A stretch of DNA of 31,043 bases from JAVBWO01 sp036677375. GTDB lineage: Bacteria; Bacillota; Dehalobacteriia; UBA4068; UBA4997. Made by a program: the position numbers and the translations under genes. Location of the stretch: NCBI GenBank assembly GCA_036677375.1, contig JAVBWO010000027.1, positions 1 through 31,043 of the forward strand. The letters are read 5' to 3'. Shown piece after piece: positions 7,427 through 15,601 of the stretch; the stretch's first letter is position 1; each line of letters starts with the position of its first letter. The notes under the pieces were generated by a model that was given only the letters and a program-made list of their open reading frames with translations, did no database searches and was not told where the DNA came from.

Positions 7427-8212
7427 CTAAGAAGCATCACTCACCGCGACTAATTGCGTCAGATCAGCAACCGCCAGATTGGCTTGAAAGCGATCCTGCA
7501 CATTAAGATTGAAGATCTGGTTTCCCTGCTTTCCGTGAAAGGAAATGCTGTCAAAAGAAACCGGCAGATCCTTTATGACGGTCAAGACATCTTTGGCATA
7601 AGTGGCAAATTCCGCCGCATTCTGAAAATTGCCCGCCAGAGAAATGTTAGCATATACCCAGTCACTGGCCTGAAGTTGGATATCGTCCGTATCCAACTCA
7701 TAGATGCTGCGGCTCAAGTCCACATTGATGTCCATAGACGCGATTTTGGTACTGTTTTGCAGCTTATCATAACAGAGGTCAAAAACCTGGGCTTCGGCCT
7801 GGCGTTCCGCTATGTCCTTCGGCGGGCCGTAAGCATCATAAAAAGGCGTGGCCAAAGCAGCCCCCAAGGCGCCCACTACCAAAAGAAAGCATACCAACCC
7901 GCTTAAAAAATCATAATGCAGCTCATCCTTGCGGAAAAAATAATTGAGCAGGATCTCCACGCCCAAGGCTACTAAAATGAGAGGCGACCATTTCAGGATT
8001 TGTGTCAGCGTAAATCCCGGGACAAACAGGCTATATAGCAGTATCAAGCCCGCAGCGATCAAAGCCAGGCCGAAGGTAACGGTGCCTACCCGCCGGCCCG
8101 TTGCCCGCTTCTTAGAGGGCTTGGCGGGCCGCACAGGGGTATCCTGGTTTACTGTTTTAGGAGAAGCTTTTGCCGTTTCTTCCGGCACAGCATATTCCTG
8201 GCCGTTATTCAT
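7427..8212 (-). CDS. Membrane protein with LiaF-like N-terminal region, last gene of ECF operon
   Basis: This protein of about 261 residues has a polar, basic N-terminus of about 40 residues. Three hydrophobic segments follow (about 45-64, 76-93 and 104-125). The first pair, containing RVGTVTFGLALIAAGLILL and LKWSPLILVALGVEILL, resembles the membrane part of LiaF/DUF5668-type proteins. The remaining 130 or so residues are probably an extracytoplasmic beta-rich domain, which I do not recognise. ATG 8212 is preferred: AAAGGG lies nine bases upstream, whereas the in-frame ATG at 8221 directly abuts it. It overlaps the preceding gene by eight bases. By context it is part of an envelope-stress or signalling module; this is inference. 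Confidence 0.75.
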   Translation of the reverse strand: MNNGQEYAVPEETAKASPKTVNQDTPVRPAKPSKKRATGRRVGTVTFGLALIAAGLILLYSLFVPGFTLTQILKWSPLILVALGVEILLNYFFRKDELHYDFLSGLVCFLLVVGALGAALATPFYDAYGPPKDIAERQAEAQVFDLCYDKLQNSTKIASMDINVDLSRSIYELDTDDIQLQASDWVYANISLAGNFQNAAEFATYAKDVLTVIKDLPVSFDSISFHGKQGNQIFNLNVQDRFQANLAVADLTQLVAVSDAS

Positions 8213-8798
8213 GACGCTCATCCCTTTCCGTTGCCATTTTTACTTCCACTTCCGAATTACCGGTAAATTCCTGGTAATCCTCTTCGGGGCGCGTCTCTGT
8301 CTTTTTGCCGCCACGAACGAGGTAAACACCTAAAGCCACAATCGCTACCGCCACTACAAGGGTAGGCAGCCGGTAAATCAGATTATAAAGCCAGGGCAGC
8401 CTTTCGGATATCTGGTAAAGATAAGGCCGCACTACGCTGTCAAACAGCATATACAAACCAAAGAAGATGCAAATGGCACCTATCCAGACATGGCGTTTGG
8501 CCAAGACATTGTGCCGGTCCCGTTTTAAAAAATCATTTAAACCAAAGGCAAACCGATCGTCTATTCTGGTCCGTTCTTCGTCACTTAAAAGCTTCATATT
8601 ATAGGTGTCAAAAAAAGCATAAAACCAGATCACCGGCAACAAAATTGCCAGAGGTCCTAAGTTCAAGGCGTTAATGAAAAAAAGGACGGCAAAAAATGAC
8701 AGCATCAAAGCAGTGCCTTTTTTCATAAGCCCCTGATACATTTGCCCCGCTCCCGGGACCAGAGAACAAAGGAAGATCAAAAAATTATTTTTCTTCAT
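8205..8798 (-). CDS. Multi-pass membrane protein with TM2-like N-terminus
   Basis: This protein of 197 residues starts with NNFLIFLCSLVPGAGQMYQG, a pattern seen in TM2-domain and related small membrane proteins (hydrophobic, PGAGQxYxG, hydrophobic). About five hydrophobic segments follow, with a cytoplasmic-looking polar stretch around residues 68-102 and an acidic/basic tail. The ATG at 8798 is chosen because AAAGGAG lies nine bases upstream; a TTG at 8804 would sit too close. It overlaps the anti-sigma gene by 14 bases and the next gene by eight, so the four genes are clearly co-transcribed. Specific function unknown. Confidence 0.75.
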   Translation of the reverse strand: MKKNNFLIFLCSLVPGAGQMYQGLMKKGTALMLSFFAVLFFINALNLGPLAILLPVIWFYAFFDTYNMKLLSDEERTRIDDRFAFGLNDFLKRDRHNVLAKRHVWIGAICIFFGLYMLFDSVVRPYLYQISERLPWLYNLIYRLPTLVVAVAIVALGVYLVRGGKKTETRPEEDYQEFTGNSEVEVKMATERDERHE

Positions 8799-9264
8799 GC
8801 TCAAATACTCCTTTCAGATCAAAACTGCTGATATCCTGAAAAAAACGGGAAAGATTACCGGAAATGCGTTGGGAAAGCTCTTGGGTACTTTCTTGCAGCG
8901 CCGCAGTACTTTCCGCTACCGTCTGCCAGATCTCGCTTTCTTCAGGTGTAACCTGCGGGGTGAAGACGCCGCCAATCCAAAAGGCCATGGCCAGGCAGGC
9001 GGCTACCGCCACCGTGGCATAGCGGTTAAAGAAGAGCCGCCGTGTCTCTTGCCGGATTTTAGCCAAGACCTCCGTTGCTATGGAACGCTGTGGGGACATG
9101 AGTGTTGTTTTTTCCAAAGCAGAAGTATATTTCAGTAAACAACGGTCGCAATAGGCCAGATGTTCCGCCGCCTCTAAGGCGGCTAACTCATCCAGATCCG
9201 CTTGGCACAGCCGTTTAATGGCATAACCGGTCAAATGTCCATCTTCGTCAAAGAGCGTTTTCAA
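8785..9264 (-). CDS. Anti-sigma factor, ZAS-type zinc-finger membrane protein
   Basis: This 159-residue protein has the zinc-binding anti-sigma motif H35-x3-C39-x2-C42 (EHLAYCDRC) in an N-terminal cytoplasmic domain and one membrane segment at about 81-100. A C-terminal extracytoplasmic part of about 55 residues, with a helical Gln/Ser-rich stretch, follows. It would hold the adjacent ECF sigma factor inactive until a signal is sensed. Translation appears to start at TTG 9264, with AGGAGG ten bases upstream; the start overlaps the sigma-factor stop by four bases (TTGA). No in-frame ATG exists near the start. The unusual start codon and overlap suggest stoichiometric coupling. Confidence 0.85.
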   Translation of the reverse strand: MKTLFDEDGHLTGYAIKRLCQADLDELAALEAAEHLAYCDRCLLKYTSALEKTTLMSPQRSIATEVLAKIRQETRRLFFNRYATVAVAACLAMAFWIGGVFTPQVTPEESEIWQTVAESTAALQESTQELSQRISGNLSRFFQDISSFDLKGVFEHEEK

Positions 9265-9770
9265 TGCAGGTCCGCCTCCTTTAACAGGTTTTGCAGCAGG
9301 ATCTTGCCCCGGTAGATCTGAGTTTCCACTGTTTTTTTGGGTCGTTTCAACAAAAGTGCGATCTCCTCGGGGCTTTTCTCTTCCAGAAAATAAAGCACCG
9401 CTACCTTTAAGTAAGGTTCGTGGAGAGAGCGGATCTTTTGTGCGATCAGCTCCCGCTCCTCCCTGGCGATATAAAGCTCCATAGGGTTGTTCTGGCAGGA
9501 AAGCAAGGGTTCCAGCTCCGTCTCTTCCGCCGGGTGCACCCGGCGCATATAGGCGCTTTTCAAATAATCCTTGGCCTTATTGGCGGCGATCCGCGCCAGC
9601 CAGGGCTTGATATTTTCTTCCCGGCAGCTGTCCAAGTGCCGGTAGGCGGAAAGGAATGTCTCCTGGGTCAGATTCTGAGCTTCCCCGTAATCGTGAACCA
9701 ACTGGAAACAGATGGTGAACACCAGTTTTTCATACTGGTTCACGATCAATTTGAAATTGTCATGATGCAT
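9261..9770 (-). CDS. ECF-type RNA polymerase sigma factor
   Basis: This sigma-70 family protein of about 169 residues has region 2 (YEKLVFTICFQLVHDYGEAQNLTQETFLSAYRHL, about residues 13-46) and region 4 (LKVAVLYFLEEKSPEEIALLL followed by KKTVETQIYRGKILLQ near the end). It would direct RNA polymerase to envelope or stress genes. The ATG at 9770 is chosen because region 2 starts shortly after it; the longer TTG start at 9821 has no ribosome site. The site for 9770 is weak (GGTGGTGAAAG). It is the first gene of a four-gene overlapping operon with its anti-sigma factor. I could not identify an autoregulated promoter with confidence. Confidence 0.9.
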   Translation of the reverse strand: MHHDNFKLIVNQYEKLVFTICFQLVHDYGEAQNLTQETFLSAYRHLDSCREENIKPWLARIAANKAKDYLKSAYMRRVHPAEETELEPLLSCQNNPMELYIAREERELIAQKIRSLHEPYLKVAVLYFLEEKSPEEIALLLKRPKKTVETQIYRGKILLQNLLKEADLH

Positions 9771-9937
9771 TGAGAAGCTTTCACCACCATTCTCTTTCCT
9801 GCCTGTGTATAAGACGATCAAAAAGTCCGAAAATCTTCAAAAAGAAAAAATTTTTATATGCTTTATTCAAAAATTCAAAGCGCTGTTGAACAGTTGGAGT
9901 GTTTTGCGTTTAAACGTTTTCCCTACGCTAGCTAAGC

Positions 9938-9974
9938 ATCAAAAAAGCGCGCCTTCCGGTCGCGCTTTTTTGAT
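9938..9974. terminator. Bidirectional terminator below copA
   Basis: A perfect 14-bp stem ATCAAAAAAGCGCG / CGCGCTTTTTTGAT (9938-9951 with 9961-9974) with a 9-nt loop. It ends copA on the minus strand, 12 bases after its stop. Confidence 0.9.
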
Positions 9975-9986
9975 CCGTTATGCCAG

Positions 9987-12224
9987 TTATTCCGGTTTGA
10001 AATAATTCAACCGCAAAGCGTTCCCTACCACCGACACCGAGCTGAAGGACATGGCCAGAGCTGCCAGCATAGGGTTCAGCAGCGGACCGCCGAAAAGATG
10101 CAAAAGCCCCGCCGCAATGGGAATGCCGATCACATTATAACAGAAAGCCCAAAACAGATTTTGCTTGATATTTTTCATGGTGGCCCTGCTGATGGCAAAA
10201 GCGGTGATGACATGGGAAATATCGTTTTGCACCAGTACCACATCCGCCGATTCAATAGCCACATCCGTGCCGGAACCGATGGCGATGCCCACCTGAGCCT
10301 GCGCCAAAGCCGGCGCATCGTTGATGCCGTCTCCCACCATAGCAACAGTGGCGCCTGTGTCCTGCAGCTCTTTCACCTTAGCCGCCTTATCCTCCGGCAA
10401 CACCTGGGCAAAAACCTGGTCGATACCGATCTCTTTGCCGATGGCTTGCGCCGTTTTTTCATTGTCGCCGGTAATCATGATGGTGCGGATACCCATGCTT
10501 TGCAACCGGGCAATGGTAGATTTGCTGTTCTCCTTCAAAATATCGGCTACTGCCAAAATAGCCAAAAGCTCCTGATCTCTGGCCAAATACATGGGCGTCT
10601 TCCCGGCTGCGGCCAAAGCTTCTGCTTTGGCAACGGCTTCACCCAGGAAAACGGCCGTTTCCGTCATGAGAGCTTCATTGCCCAGGCGAATCAAAGAACC
10701 GTCGATTTTTACGACAATGCCTTTTCCGGTGACCGCTCGAAATTCCGCTGCCTCCGGCAAACTCAGACTCTTTTCTTTGGCCGCTTGCACAATTGCCTCG
10801 CCCAATGGGTGTTCGGAGGCCACTTCCGCCGCCGCCGCCAGTTGCAAAACATGCTCTTCCTCCACGCCGCCCAAAACAATCAAATCGGTCAGGTGAGGCT
10901 TGCCCTGGGTGATGGTGCCGGTCTTGTCAAAAACCACCGCATTGACTTTATGGGCCAGCTCCAAGCTTTCCGCATCCTTAAAGAGCACGCCTAGCTCCGC
11001 TCCCTTGCCGGTTCCCACCATAATAGCAGTGGGCGTAGCCAGACCCAAAGCACAAGGACAAGCAATGACCAAAACGGAAACAAAAATGGTTAAAGCAAAT
11101 ACAAAACCTTCCCCGGCAAAATACCAGGATAGGCCGGCCGCCAAAGCAATGATAATGACCACCGGCACAAAATAACCGGAGATAATATCCGCCAGTTTGG
11201 CAATGGGCGCTTTGGAACCCTGTGCTTCCTCCACCAGACGGATGATCTGGGAGAGAACCATATCTTTCCCTACCTTAGTGACAGTAAATTGAATAGAACC
11301 GTTTTGATTGATGGTCGCCCCCACCACTTCATCTCCCACGTTCTTTACCACCGGGATGCTTTCACCAGTCAACATGGACTGATCCACGCTGGTAGAACCC
11401 TGGATGATCCTGCCGTCCACCGGGATCTTTTGTCCCGGTTTCACCACCACGATATCCCCAACCCGTATCTCTTCCAGAGGGATCTCCAGTTCCTGCCCGT
11501 CCCGAATGACCAGGCCACTTTTGGGCGCCAGATCCATCAGCTTTTTAATGGCATCACCGGTTTTGCCTTTAGAACGGTTTTCCAGGTATTTGCCCAGAAG
11601 CACTAAGGTAATGATGGTGGCCGTTGATTCAAAATAGAGGGAATGAACGCCGTGGGCTGCTCCCTGCAAAGTCAAAATTACAAAAACAAAACTATACAAG
11701 AAGGAAGCCGTCGTACCGATGGCAATGAGGGAATCCATACCGGGGCGCCCCCGGAACAAAGCGGGATATCCCCTCGTATAAAACTGATAACCCACCCCCA
11801 CTACCGGCAAGCATAACAAAAGCTGTACTATGGCATTGCGGGCGGCATGTTGCATCGGATCGAGAAAACCGGGCACCTGCAAACCAAGCATAGGCGCCAT
11901 GGCCAGAGACAAAAGAGGAACGGTAAAAACAATGGCCCAAACCAATTTTGTTTTCTGCACTGCCATGGCTTTTCTTTTTTGCTCCTCTTTATCCGCGGCG
12001 CTCTCAAATTGCCCCACCTGAAAACCTGTTTTGGCTACGGTACGGCTGATTTCATCCAGACCCAGTTTTTTAGGATTATAAACAATGGCGGCTTGCTCGG
12101 CGGCAAAATTGACCTCTGCCGTCTCCACGCCTTCCAGGGCATTCAGCGCCTTGGTCAGATTGGCGGCACAGGAAGCGCAATGCATGCCAACAATCGGCAA
12201 TTTTACTTTTTCTGTTTTTTCCAT
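9987..12224 (-). CDS. copA: Copper-exporting P1B-type ATPase
   Basis: This 745-residue membrane pump uses ATP to export Cu(I). One heavy-metal-associated domain is at the N-terminus, with GMHCASC (C16, C19). The actuator motif TGES is at 286-289, the transmembrane metal site CPC at 389-391, the phosphorylated D433 in DKTGT, the HP dipeptide at 472-473 and GDGINDAP at 631-638. YN (696-697) and MxxSS (725-729) in the last helices are the P1B-1 copper/silver signature. All catalytic residues are intact. The ATG at 12224 follows AAAGGAG with ten bases of spacing; the longer frame to 12245 is rejected. It is divergent from a VOC-fold gene, and no copZ or csoR is nearby. Confidence 0.96.
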   Translation of the reverse strand: MEKTEKVKLPIVGMHCASCAANLTKALNALEGVETAEVNFAAEQAAIVYNPKKLGLDEISRTVAKTGFQVGQFESAADKEEQKRKAMAVQKTKLVWAIVFTVPLLSLAMAPMLGLQVPGFLDPMQHAARNAIVQLLLCLPVVGVGYQFYTRGYPALFRGRPGMDSLIAIGTTASFLYSFVFVILTLQGAAHGVHSLYFESTATIITLVLLGKYLENRSKGKTGDAIKKLMDLAPKSGLVIRDGQELEIPLEEIRVGDIVVVKPGQKIPVDGRIIQGSTSVDQSMLTGESIPVVKNVGDEVVGATINQNGSIQFTVTKVGKDMVLSQIIRLVEEAQGSKAPIAKLADIISGYFVPVVIIIALAAGLSWYFAGEGFVFALTIFVSVLVIACPCALGLATPTAIMVGTGKGAELGVLFKDAESLELAHKVNAVVFDKTGTITQGKPHLTDLIVLGGVEEEHVLQLAAAAEVASEHPLGEAIVQAAKEKSLSLPEAAEFRAVTGKGIVVKIDGSLIRLGNEALMTETAVFLGEAVAKAEALAAAGKTPMYLARDQELLAILAVADILKENSKSTIARLQSMGIRTIMITGDNEKTAQAIGKEIGIDQVFAQVLPEDKAAKVKELQDTGATVAMVGDGINDAPALAQAQVGIAIGSGTDVAIESADVVLVQNDISHVITAFAISRATMKNIKQNLFWAFCYNVIGIPIAAGLLHLFGGPLLNPMLAALAMSFSSVSVVGNALRLNYFKPE

Positions 12225-12340
12225 GATCGCTTCGCTCCTTTGCAATTTAGTTTCTCTTGGGAAGCGGCCTCATATCCTTCAATTTCCATTTTTCCGAAAA
12301 GTTCCAGAAATCAAAGTAAAATACTAGGATTTTCATCCCT

Positions 12341-12369
12341 ATTATAGCAAAACTTCTTTTCCAGGTAAA
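12341..12369 (-). promoter_or_regulatory. Predicted copA promoter
   Basis: On minus, TTTACC (12364-12369), a 17-base spacer and an extended -10 TGCTATAAT (hexamer 12341-12346). A small inverted repeat, GGAT/ATCC (12328-12339), lies at the expected start site. No CsoR or CopY consensus is seen. Confidence 0.6.
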
Positions 12370-12391
12370 ACAAAATTTTATAAAATTTGGT

Positions 12392-12419
12392 TTGACTTAT
12401 TATTTTTTTATGATATAAT
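12392..12419 (+). promoter_or_regulatory. Predicted promoter of the VOC gene
   Basis: TTGACT (12392-12397), a 16-base spacer and consensus TATAAT (12414-12419). It diverges from the copA promoter with 22 bases between the two -35 boxes. The leader of about 80 nt contains CTTGTGCCTA at 12456. Confidence 0.65.
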
Positions 12420-12504
12420 AAAAATATATCAATAATAATTACTATTAACATTAACCTTGTGCCTAAAATAAATCGAAAACAATAAAATTTGGAGGAGGAT
12501 TATT

Positions 12505-12825
12505 ATGGAATTATTGCATATCGGAATCCCTAGCACGCAAAGAGGCGAAAATGACGAATATATCGCCGACCTGAAACTGGCAGTCAGCAACCCGGACGAA
12601 CATCCCTATCATTGGGAATATATTTCCTTTGACGCGGACTCTCCGGTACCGGAGATCATGAAGACCCGCTACCACATCTCCTACGAAGTACCCGACGTGG
12701 CAGCCGAACTGGCCAAATGCCAGGAAGTGGTGCTTCCCGTTCATGATATCGGCCCCGAGATCCTGGCCTTCGGCCTTAAAGACGGCGTCTTAGTAGAGCT
12801 GATTCATACCAAAGCCCGGGATTAA
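12505..12825 (+). CDS. VOC-superfamily (glyoxalase-fold) small protein
   Basis: This 106-residue soluble protein looks like a single vicinal-oxygen-chelate module. Its strands read LLHIGIP at the start, YHISYEVPDVAAEL in the middle and ILAFGLKDGVLVELIH at the end, with H5, H57 and E98 in plausible metal-ligand positions. Such proteins include glyoxalase-like enzymes and binding proteins; the substrate is not evident. The ATG at 12505 follows GGAGGAGG with about six bases of spacing. It is monocistronic and divergent from copA, which may mean shared regulation, but that is only positional. Confidence 0.7.
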   Translation: MELLHIGIPSTQRGENDEYIADLKLAVSNPDEHPYHWEYISFDADSPVPEIMKTRYHISYEVPDVAAELAKCQEVVLPVHDIGPEILAFGLKDGVLVELIHTKARD

Positions 12826-12951
12826 ACAAGCATTTTTCAAGATACCACCACCATGCCGATATTATACTGTAAAAGTCTTTTGGCCAGGCATCCTCCCTGG
12901 CTAAAGCCATATAGACTTGTCCATTGAATAACAAATCCAATAATAAGCAGC

Positions 12952-12983
12952 AAGAGCCCCGGATCATTTGATCCGGGGCTCTT
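12952..12983. terminator. Strong hairpin between convergent VOC and kbl genes
   Basis: A perfect 15-bp stem AAGAGCCCCGGATCA / TGATCCGGGGCTCTT with a very short loop. The T-tract is poor on both strands, so it may be a weak bidirectional terminator or a transcript-stabilising hairpin. A second smaller hairpin lies at about 12872-12896. Confidence 0.5.
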
Positions 12984-13097
12984 AGGCATGACAAGATTTT
13001 ATCATAATTAACAGACGAAACTTCTATAAACAGCAAGAGACAAAAGCCGGAAATTGTAAAGTACTTGCAGCCTCACGGCCGACATCATCGAAACAGT

Positions 13098-14279
13098 TTA
13101 CAAACCCATTTCTTCCTTGACTTCTTTGAAGCATTGGATGGCAAAATCCAGATCCGCCTTGCTGTGGCCCGCGGAAATCTGAGTACGAATGCGAGCTTTG
13201 CCTTGCGGCACTACGGGATAAGAGAAGCCGATGACATAAACGCCTTTATCCAGCATTTTTGCGGCAAATTCACCGGCGATCTTGGCATCATACAGCATGA
13301 TAGGAACGATAGGATGGTTGCCGGGCAATACGTCAAAGCCCAGAGTGCTTAATTTTTCCCGAAAATAAGCGGCGTTTTCATGCACTTTATCCCGGTAGGC
13401 CGTGGTGCTTTCCAGCATTTGGAATACCTTAAGAGAGGTGGCGGCAATGGCCGGAGCCAAGGTGTTGGAAAACAGATAGGGACGGCTCCTTTGCCGGAGC
13501 AGGCCGACGATCTCTTTTTTAGCGCTGGTATAACCGCCGGAGGCACCGCCTAAGGCTTTGCCCAGGGTGCCGGTAATGATGTCCACCCGGCCCATGACAC
13601 CGCAATATTCGTGGGTGCCGCGACCAGTATCTCCCATGAAGCCCACCGCGTGGCTGTCGTCTACCATGACCAGCGCATCATATTGGTCCGCTAAGTCGCA
13701 GATCCCCTTCAAATTGGCAATGCTGCCATCCATGGAGAAAACACCGTCGGTGGCAATCAATTTGATCCTGGCATCCTTGGCGGCTTCCAGCTGCGCTTTC
13801 AAGTCTTCCATATTATTATTTTTATAACGGTAGCGTTTCGCTTTACAAAGACGAACACCGTCGATGATGCTGGCATGGTTCAGCTCGTCGCTGATGACGG
13901 CGTCATTTTCGCCCAAAAGAACCTCGAATAATCCACCGTTAGCGTCAAAGCAGGAAGAATATAGGATGGTGTCTTCCTGACCCAGGAATTTGCTGATAGT
14001 CGCTTCCAGTTCTTTATGGAGAGCCTGGGTGCCACAGATAAAGCGGACGGAGGAAAGGCCGTAGCCCCAAGTATCATAGCTGGCCTTGGCGGCGGCAATC
14101 AATTCCGGATTATCCGAAAGTCCCAGGTAATTATTAGCGCACATGTTGATAACATGGGGCTTGGCGGTGGTATCGATCATGCTTCTCTGTGGCGTGGTGA
14201 TGATCCGTTCTTCTTTGTAAAGGCCGTTTTCCTGAATGGATTCGATTTCCCGATGATAAATCTTTAATGCGCTTTTCAT
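13098..14279 (-). CDS. kbl: Glycine C-acetyltransferase (2-amino-3-ketobutyrate CoA ligase)
   Basis: This 393-residue PLP enzyme cleaves 2-amino-3-oxobutyrate with CoA to glycine and acetyl-CoA, the second step of threonine catabolism. It belongs to the alpha-oxoamine synthase family. Visible motifs are CANNYLGL (47-54), the NH pair in DELNHASIIDG (134-135), the cofactor-binding VDDSHAVGF (206-214) and the PLP lysine K241 in GTLGKALGGASGGY. Length and motifs are normal. The ATG at 14279 follows TAGGAGG; the 27-residue upstream extension has no support. It lies 102 bases downstream of tdh on the same strand, the classic tdh-kbl pair. In another context the fold could be BioF, but tdh next door argues for KBL. 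Confidence 0.95.
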   Translation of the reverse strand: MKSALKIYHREIESIQENGLYKEERIITTPQRSMIDTTAKPHVINMCANNYLGLSDNPELIAAAKASYDTWGYGLSSVRFICGTQALHKELEATISKFLGQEDTILYSSCFDANGGLFEVLLGENDAVISDELNHASIIDGVRLCKAKRYRYKNNNMEDLKAQLEAAKDARIKLIATDGVFSMDGSIANLKGICDLADQYDALVMVDDSHAVGFMGDTGRGTHEYCGVMGRVDIITGTLGKALGGASGGYTSAKKEIVGLLRQRSRPYLFSNTLAPAIAATSLKVFQMLESTTAYRDKVHENAAYFREKLSTLGFDVLPGNHPIVPIMLYDAKIAGEFAAKMLDKGVYVIGFSYPVVPQGKARIRTQISAGHSKADLDFAIQCFKEVKEEMGL

Positions 14280-14361
14280 GATGGACCTCCTATTTTGCTT
14301 TTTATCTTTTGGTCTTTTTGACCTGTTTTTAACATCTGGTGTGTACCGTAAAGTTCTCAAG

Positions 14362-14383
14362 AATTCCCGGTTTGCCGGGAATT
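14362..14383 (-). repeat. Intercistronic hairpin between tdh and kbl
   Basis: Nine-base arms AATTCCCGG / CCGGGAATT around TTTG, overlapping the tdh stop codon. No T-run follows on the minus strand, so it is more likely a processing or stability element than a terminator. Confidence 0.5.
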
Positions 14384-15413
14384 AAATGTTCTGCCAATCC
14401 AGAACCACTTTACCGGATTTGCCGCTGTTCATGGCCTTAAAACCTTCTTCGTAATCCCGCACATCAAAACGGTGGGTGATAACAGGACTGATATCCAGGC
14501 CACTTTGGAGCATGGCGGTCATTTTATACCAGGTCTCGAACATTTCCCTGCCGTAGATGCCTTTGATAAATAAACCGTTGAAGATGACCTTATCCCAGTT
14601 GATCTGGGTATTTTGCTTCAAAAGACCCAAAAGGGCAATGCGGCCGCCATTGAACATATGATCTACCATAGAGGAAAAAGCGGCGGGGCTGCCGGACATT
14701 TCCAAGCCTACATCGAACCCTTCCTTCATTTTCAGCTCATTCATGACATCCTGAATGCTTTCCTTGGCCACATTCACCGTCCTGGTAGCGCCCATCTTTT
14801 TGGCCAGATCCAGGCGGTATTCGTTTAAGTCGCTGATGACCACATGCCGCGCGCCCACGTGCCGGCAAATAGCGGCGGCCATGATGCCGATGGGGCCGGC
14901 GCCGGTGATCAGAACATCCTCCCCTACTAAATCAAAAGCTAAAGCGGTATGTACCGCGTTACCCAAGGGATCAAAGCAGGAAATGACATCGTCTGGGATA
15001 TCCGGACTGCAGCGCCATACATTGGTGGCGGGAATGGAAAGATACTGAGCGAATGCGCCGTCGCGGTTGACACCGATGCCCTTGGTATTGGGGCAATAAT
15101 GCCGCCGCCCCGCCAGGCAATTACGGCAAACGCCGCAGACGATATGCCCTTCCCCAGAGACGCGTTCCCCAAGCTTGAAGCCGCCTACATGGCTGCCTAA
15201 GTCCACAATCTCGCCCACAAATTCGTGACCGATGTGCATGGGCGTTTTAATGGTTTTCTGAGACCATTCATCCCAATTGTAAATATGCAGATCCGTACCG
15301 CAAATGGAGGTCTTTTTGATCTTTACCAAAACGTCGTTAGGACCCAGTTGGGGAATGGGCACTTCCTGCAAGGTAAGGCCAACTTCCGGTCTTGCCTTCA
15401 CCAAAGCTTTCAT
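14382..15413 (-). CDS. tdh: L-threonine 3-dehydrogenase
   Basis: This zinc-dependent, NAD-linked medium-chain dehydrogenase oxidises threonine to 2-amino-3-oxobutyrate. Counting from MKALVK, C38 (SICGTD), H63 and E64 (IGHEFVGE) are the catalytic zinc ligands, and C93, C96, C99 and C107 form the structural zinc site. GAGPIG is the NAD-binding turn. HIYNWDEWSQKT is characteristic of TDH rather than sorbitol dehydrogenase. I place the start at ATG 15413 because known TDH proteins begin there. A strong AAGAGGAG (about 15438-15445) abuts an ATG at 15437 and suits a TTG at 15428, so the true start may be 5 residues longer. It is first in tdh-kbl. Confidence 0.94.
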   Translation of the reverse strand: MKALVKARPEVGLTLQEVPIPQLGPNDVLVKIKKTSICGTDLHIYNWDEWSQKTIKTPMHIGHEFVGEIVDLGSHVGGFKLGERVSGEGHIVCGVCRNCLAGRRHYCPNTKGIGVNRDGAFAQYLSIPATNVWRCSPDIPDDVISCFDPLGNAVHTALAFDLVGEDVLITGAGPIGIMAAAICRHVGARHVVISDLNEYRLDLAKKMGATRTVNVAKESIQDVMNELKMKEGFDVGLEMSGSPAAFSSMVDHMFNGGRIALLGLLKQNTQINWDKVIFNGLFIKGIYGREMFETWYKMTAMLQSGLDISPVITHRFDVRDYEEGFKAMNSGKSGKVVLDWQNI

Positions 15414-15516
15414 CATATTTTCCGACAAAATCAACATCTCCTCTTATTTTAAAATGAACCGCTAATTTGGGGCTGGTTCTTTCTTTGCTTTCCTTGGCTT
15501 ACCGCCGTATATTTAC

Positions 15517-15545
15517 TTGCTATCTTTTTAAAATTACTATATAAT
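15517..15545 (+). promoter_or_regulatory. Predicted promoter of the XRE-cupin regulator
   Basis: TTGCTA (15517-15522), a 17-base spacer and TATAAT (15540-15545), about 50 bases upstream of the gene at 15602. Confidence 0.6.
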
Positions 15546-15566
15546 GAATTATATTGTATCCCACAA
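15538..15566 (-). promoter_or_regulatory. Predicted tdh-kbl promoter
   Basis: On the minus strand TTGTGG (15561-15566), a 17-base spacer and TATATA (15538-15543). Its -10 overlaps the -10 of the divergent regulator promoter. Confidence 0.5.
15539..15554. promoter_or_regulatory. Palindromic candidate operator in overlapping promoters
   Basis: ATATAAT-GA-ATTATAT, a perfect 7-2-7 inverted repeat covering both -10 regions. It is a natural place for the adjacent XRE regulator to control tdh-kbl and itself. Confidence 0.5.
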
Positions 15567-15601
15567 CCTAAAAATAATCCCTCTAGGAGGTCTGATTCTC
15601 C

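Noticed and set aside
10098..10994. Plus-strand open frame of 298 codons within copA
   Set aside because: Antisense shadow of copA with low-complexity, His/Arg-rich product and no ribosome site.
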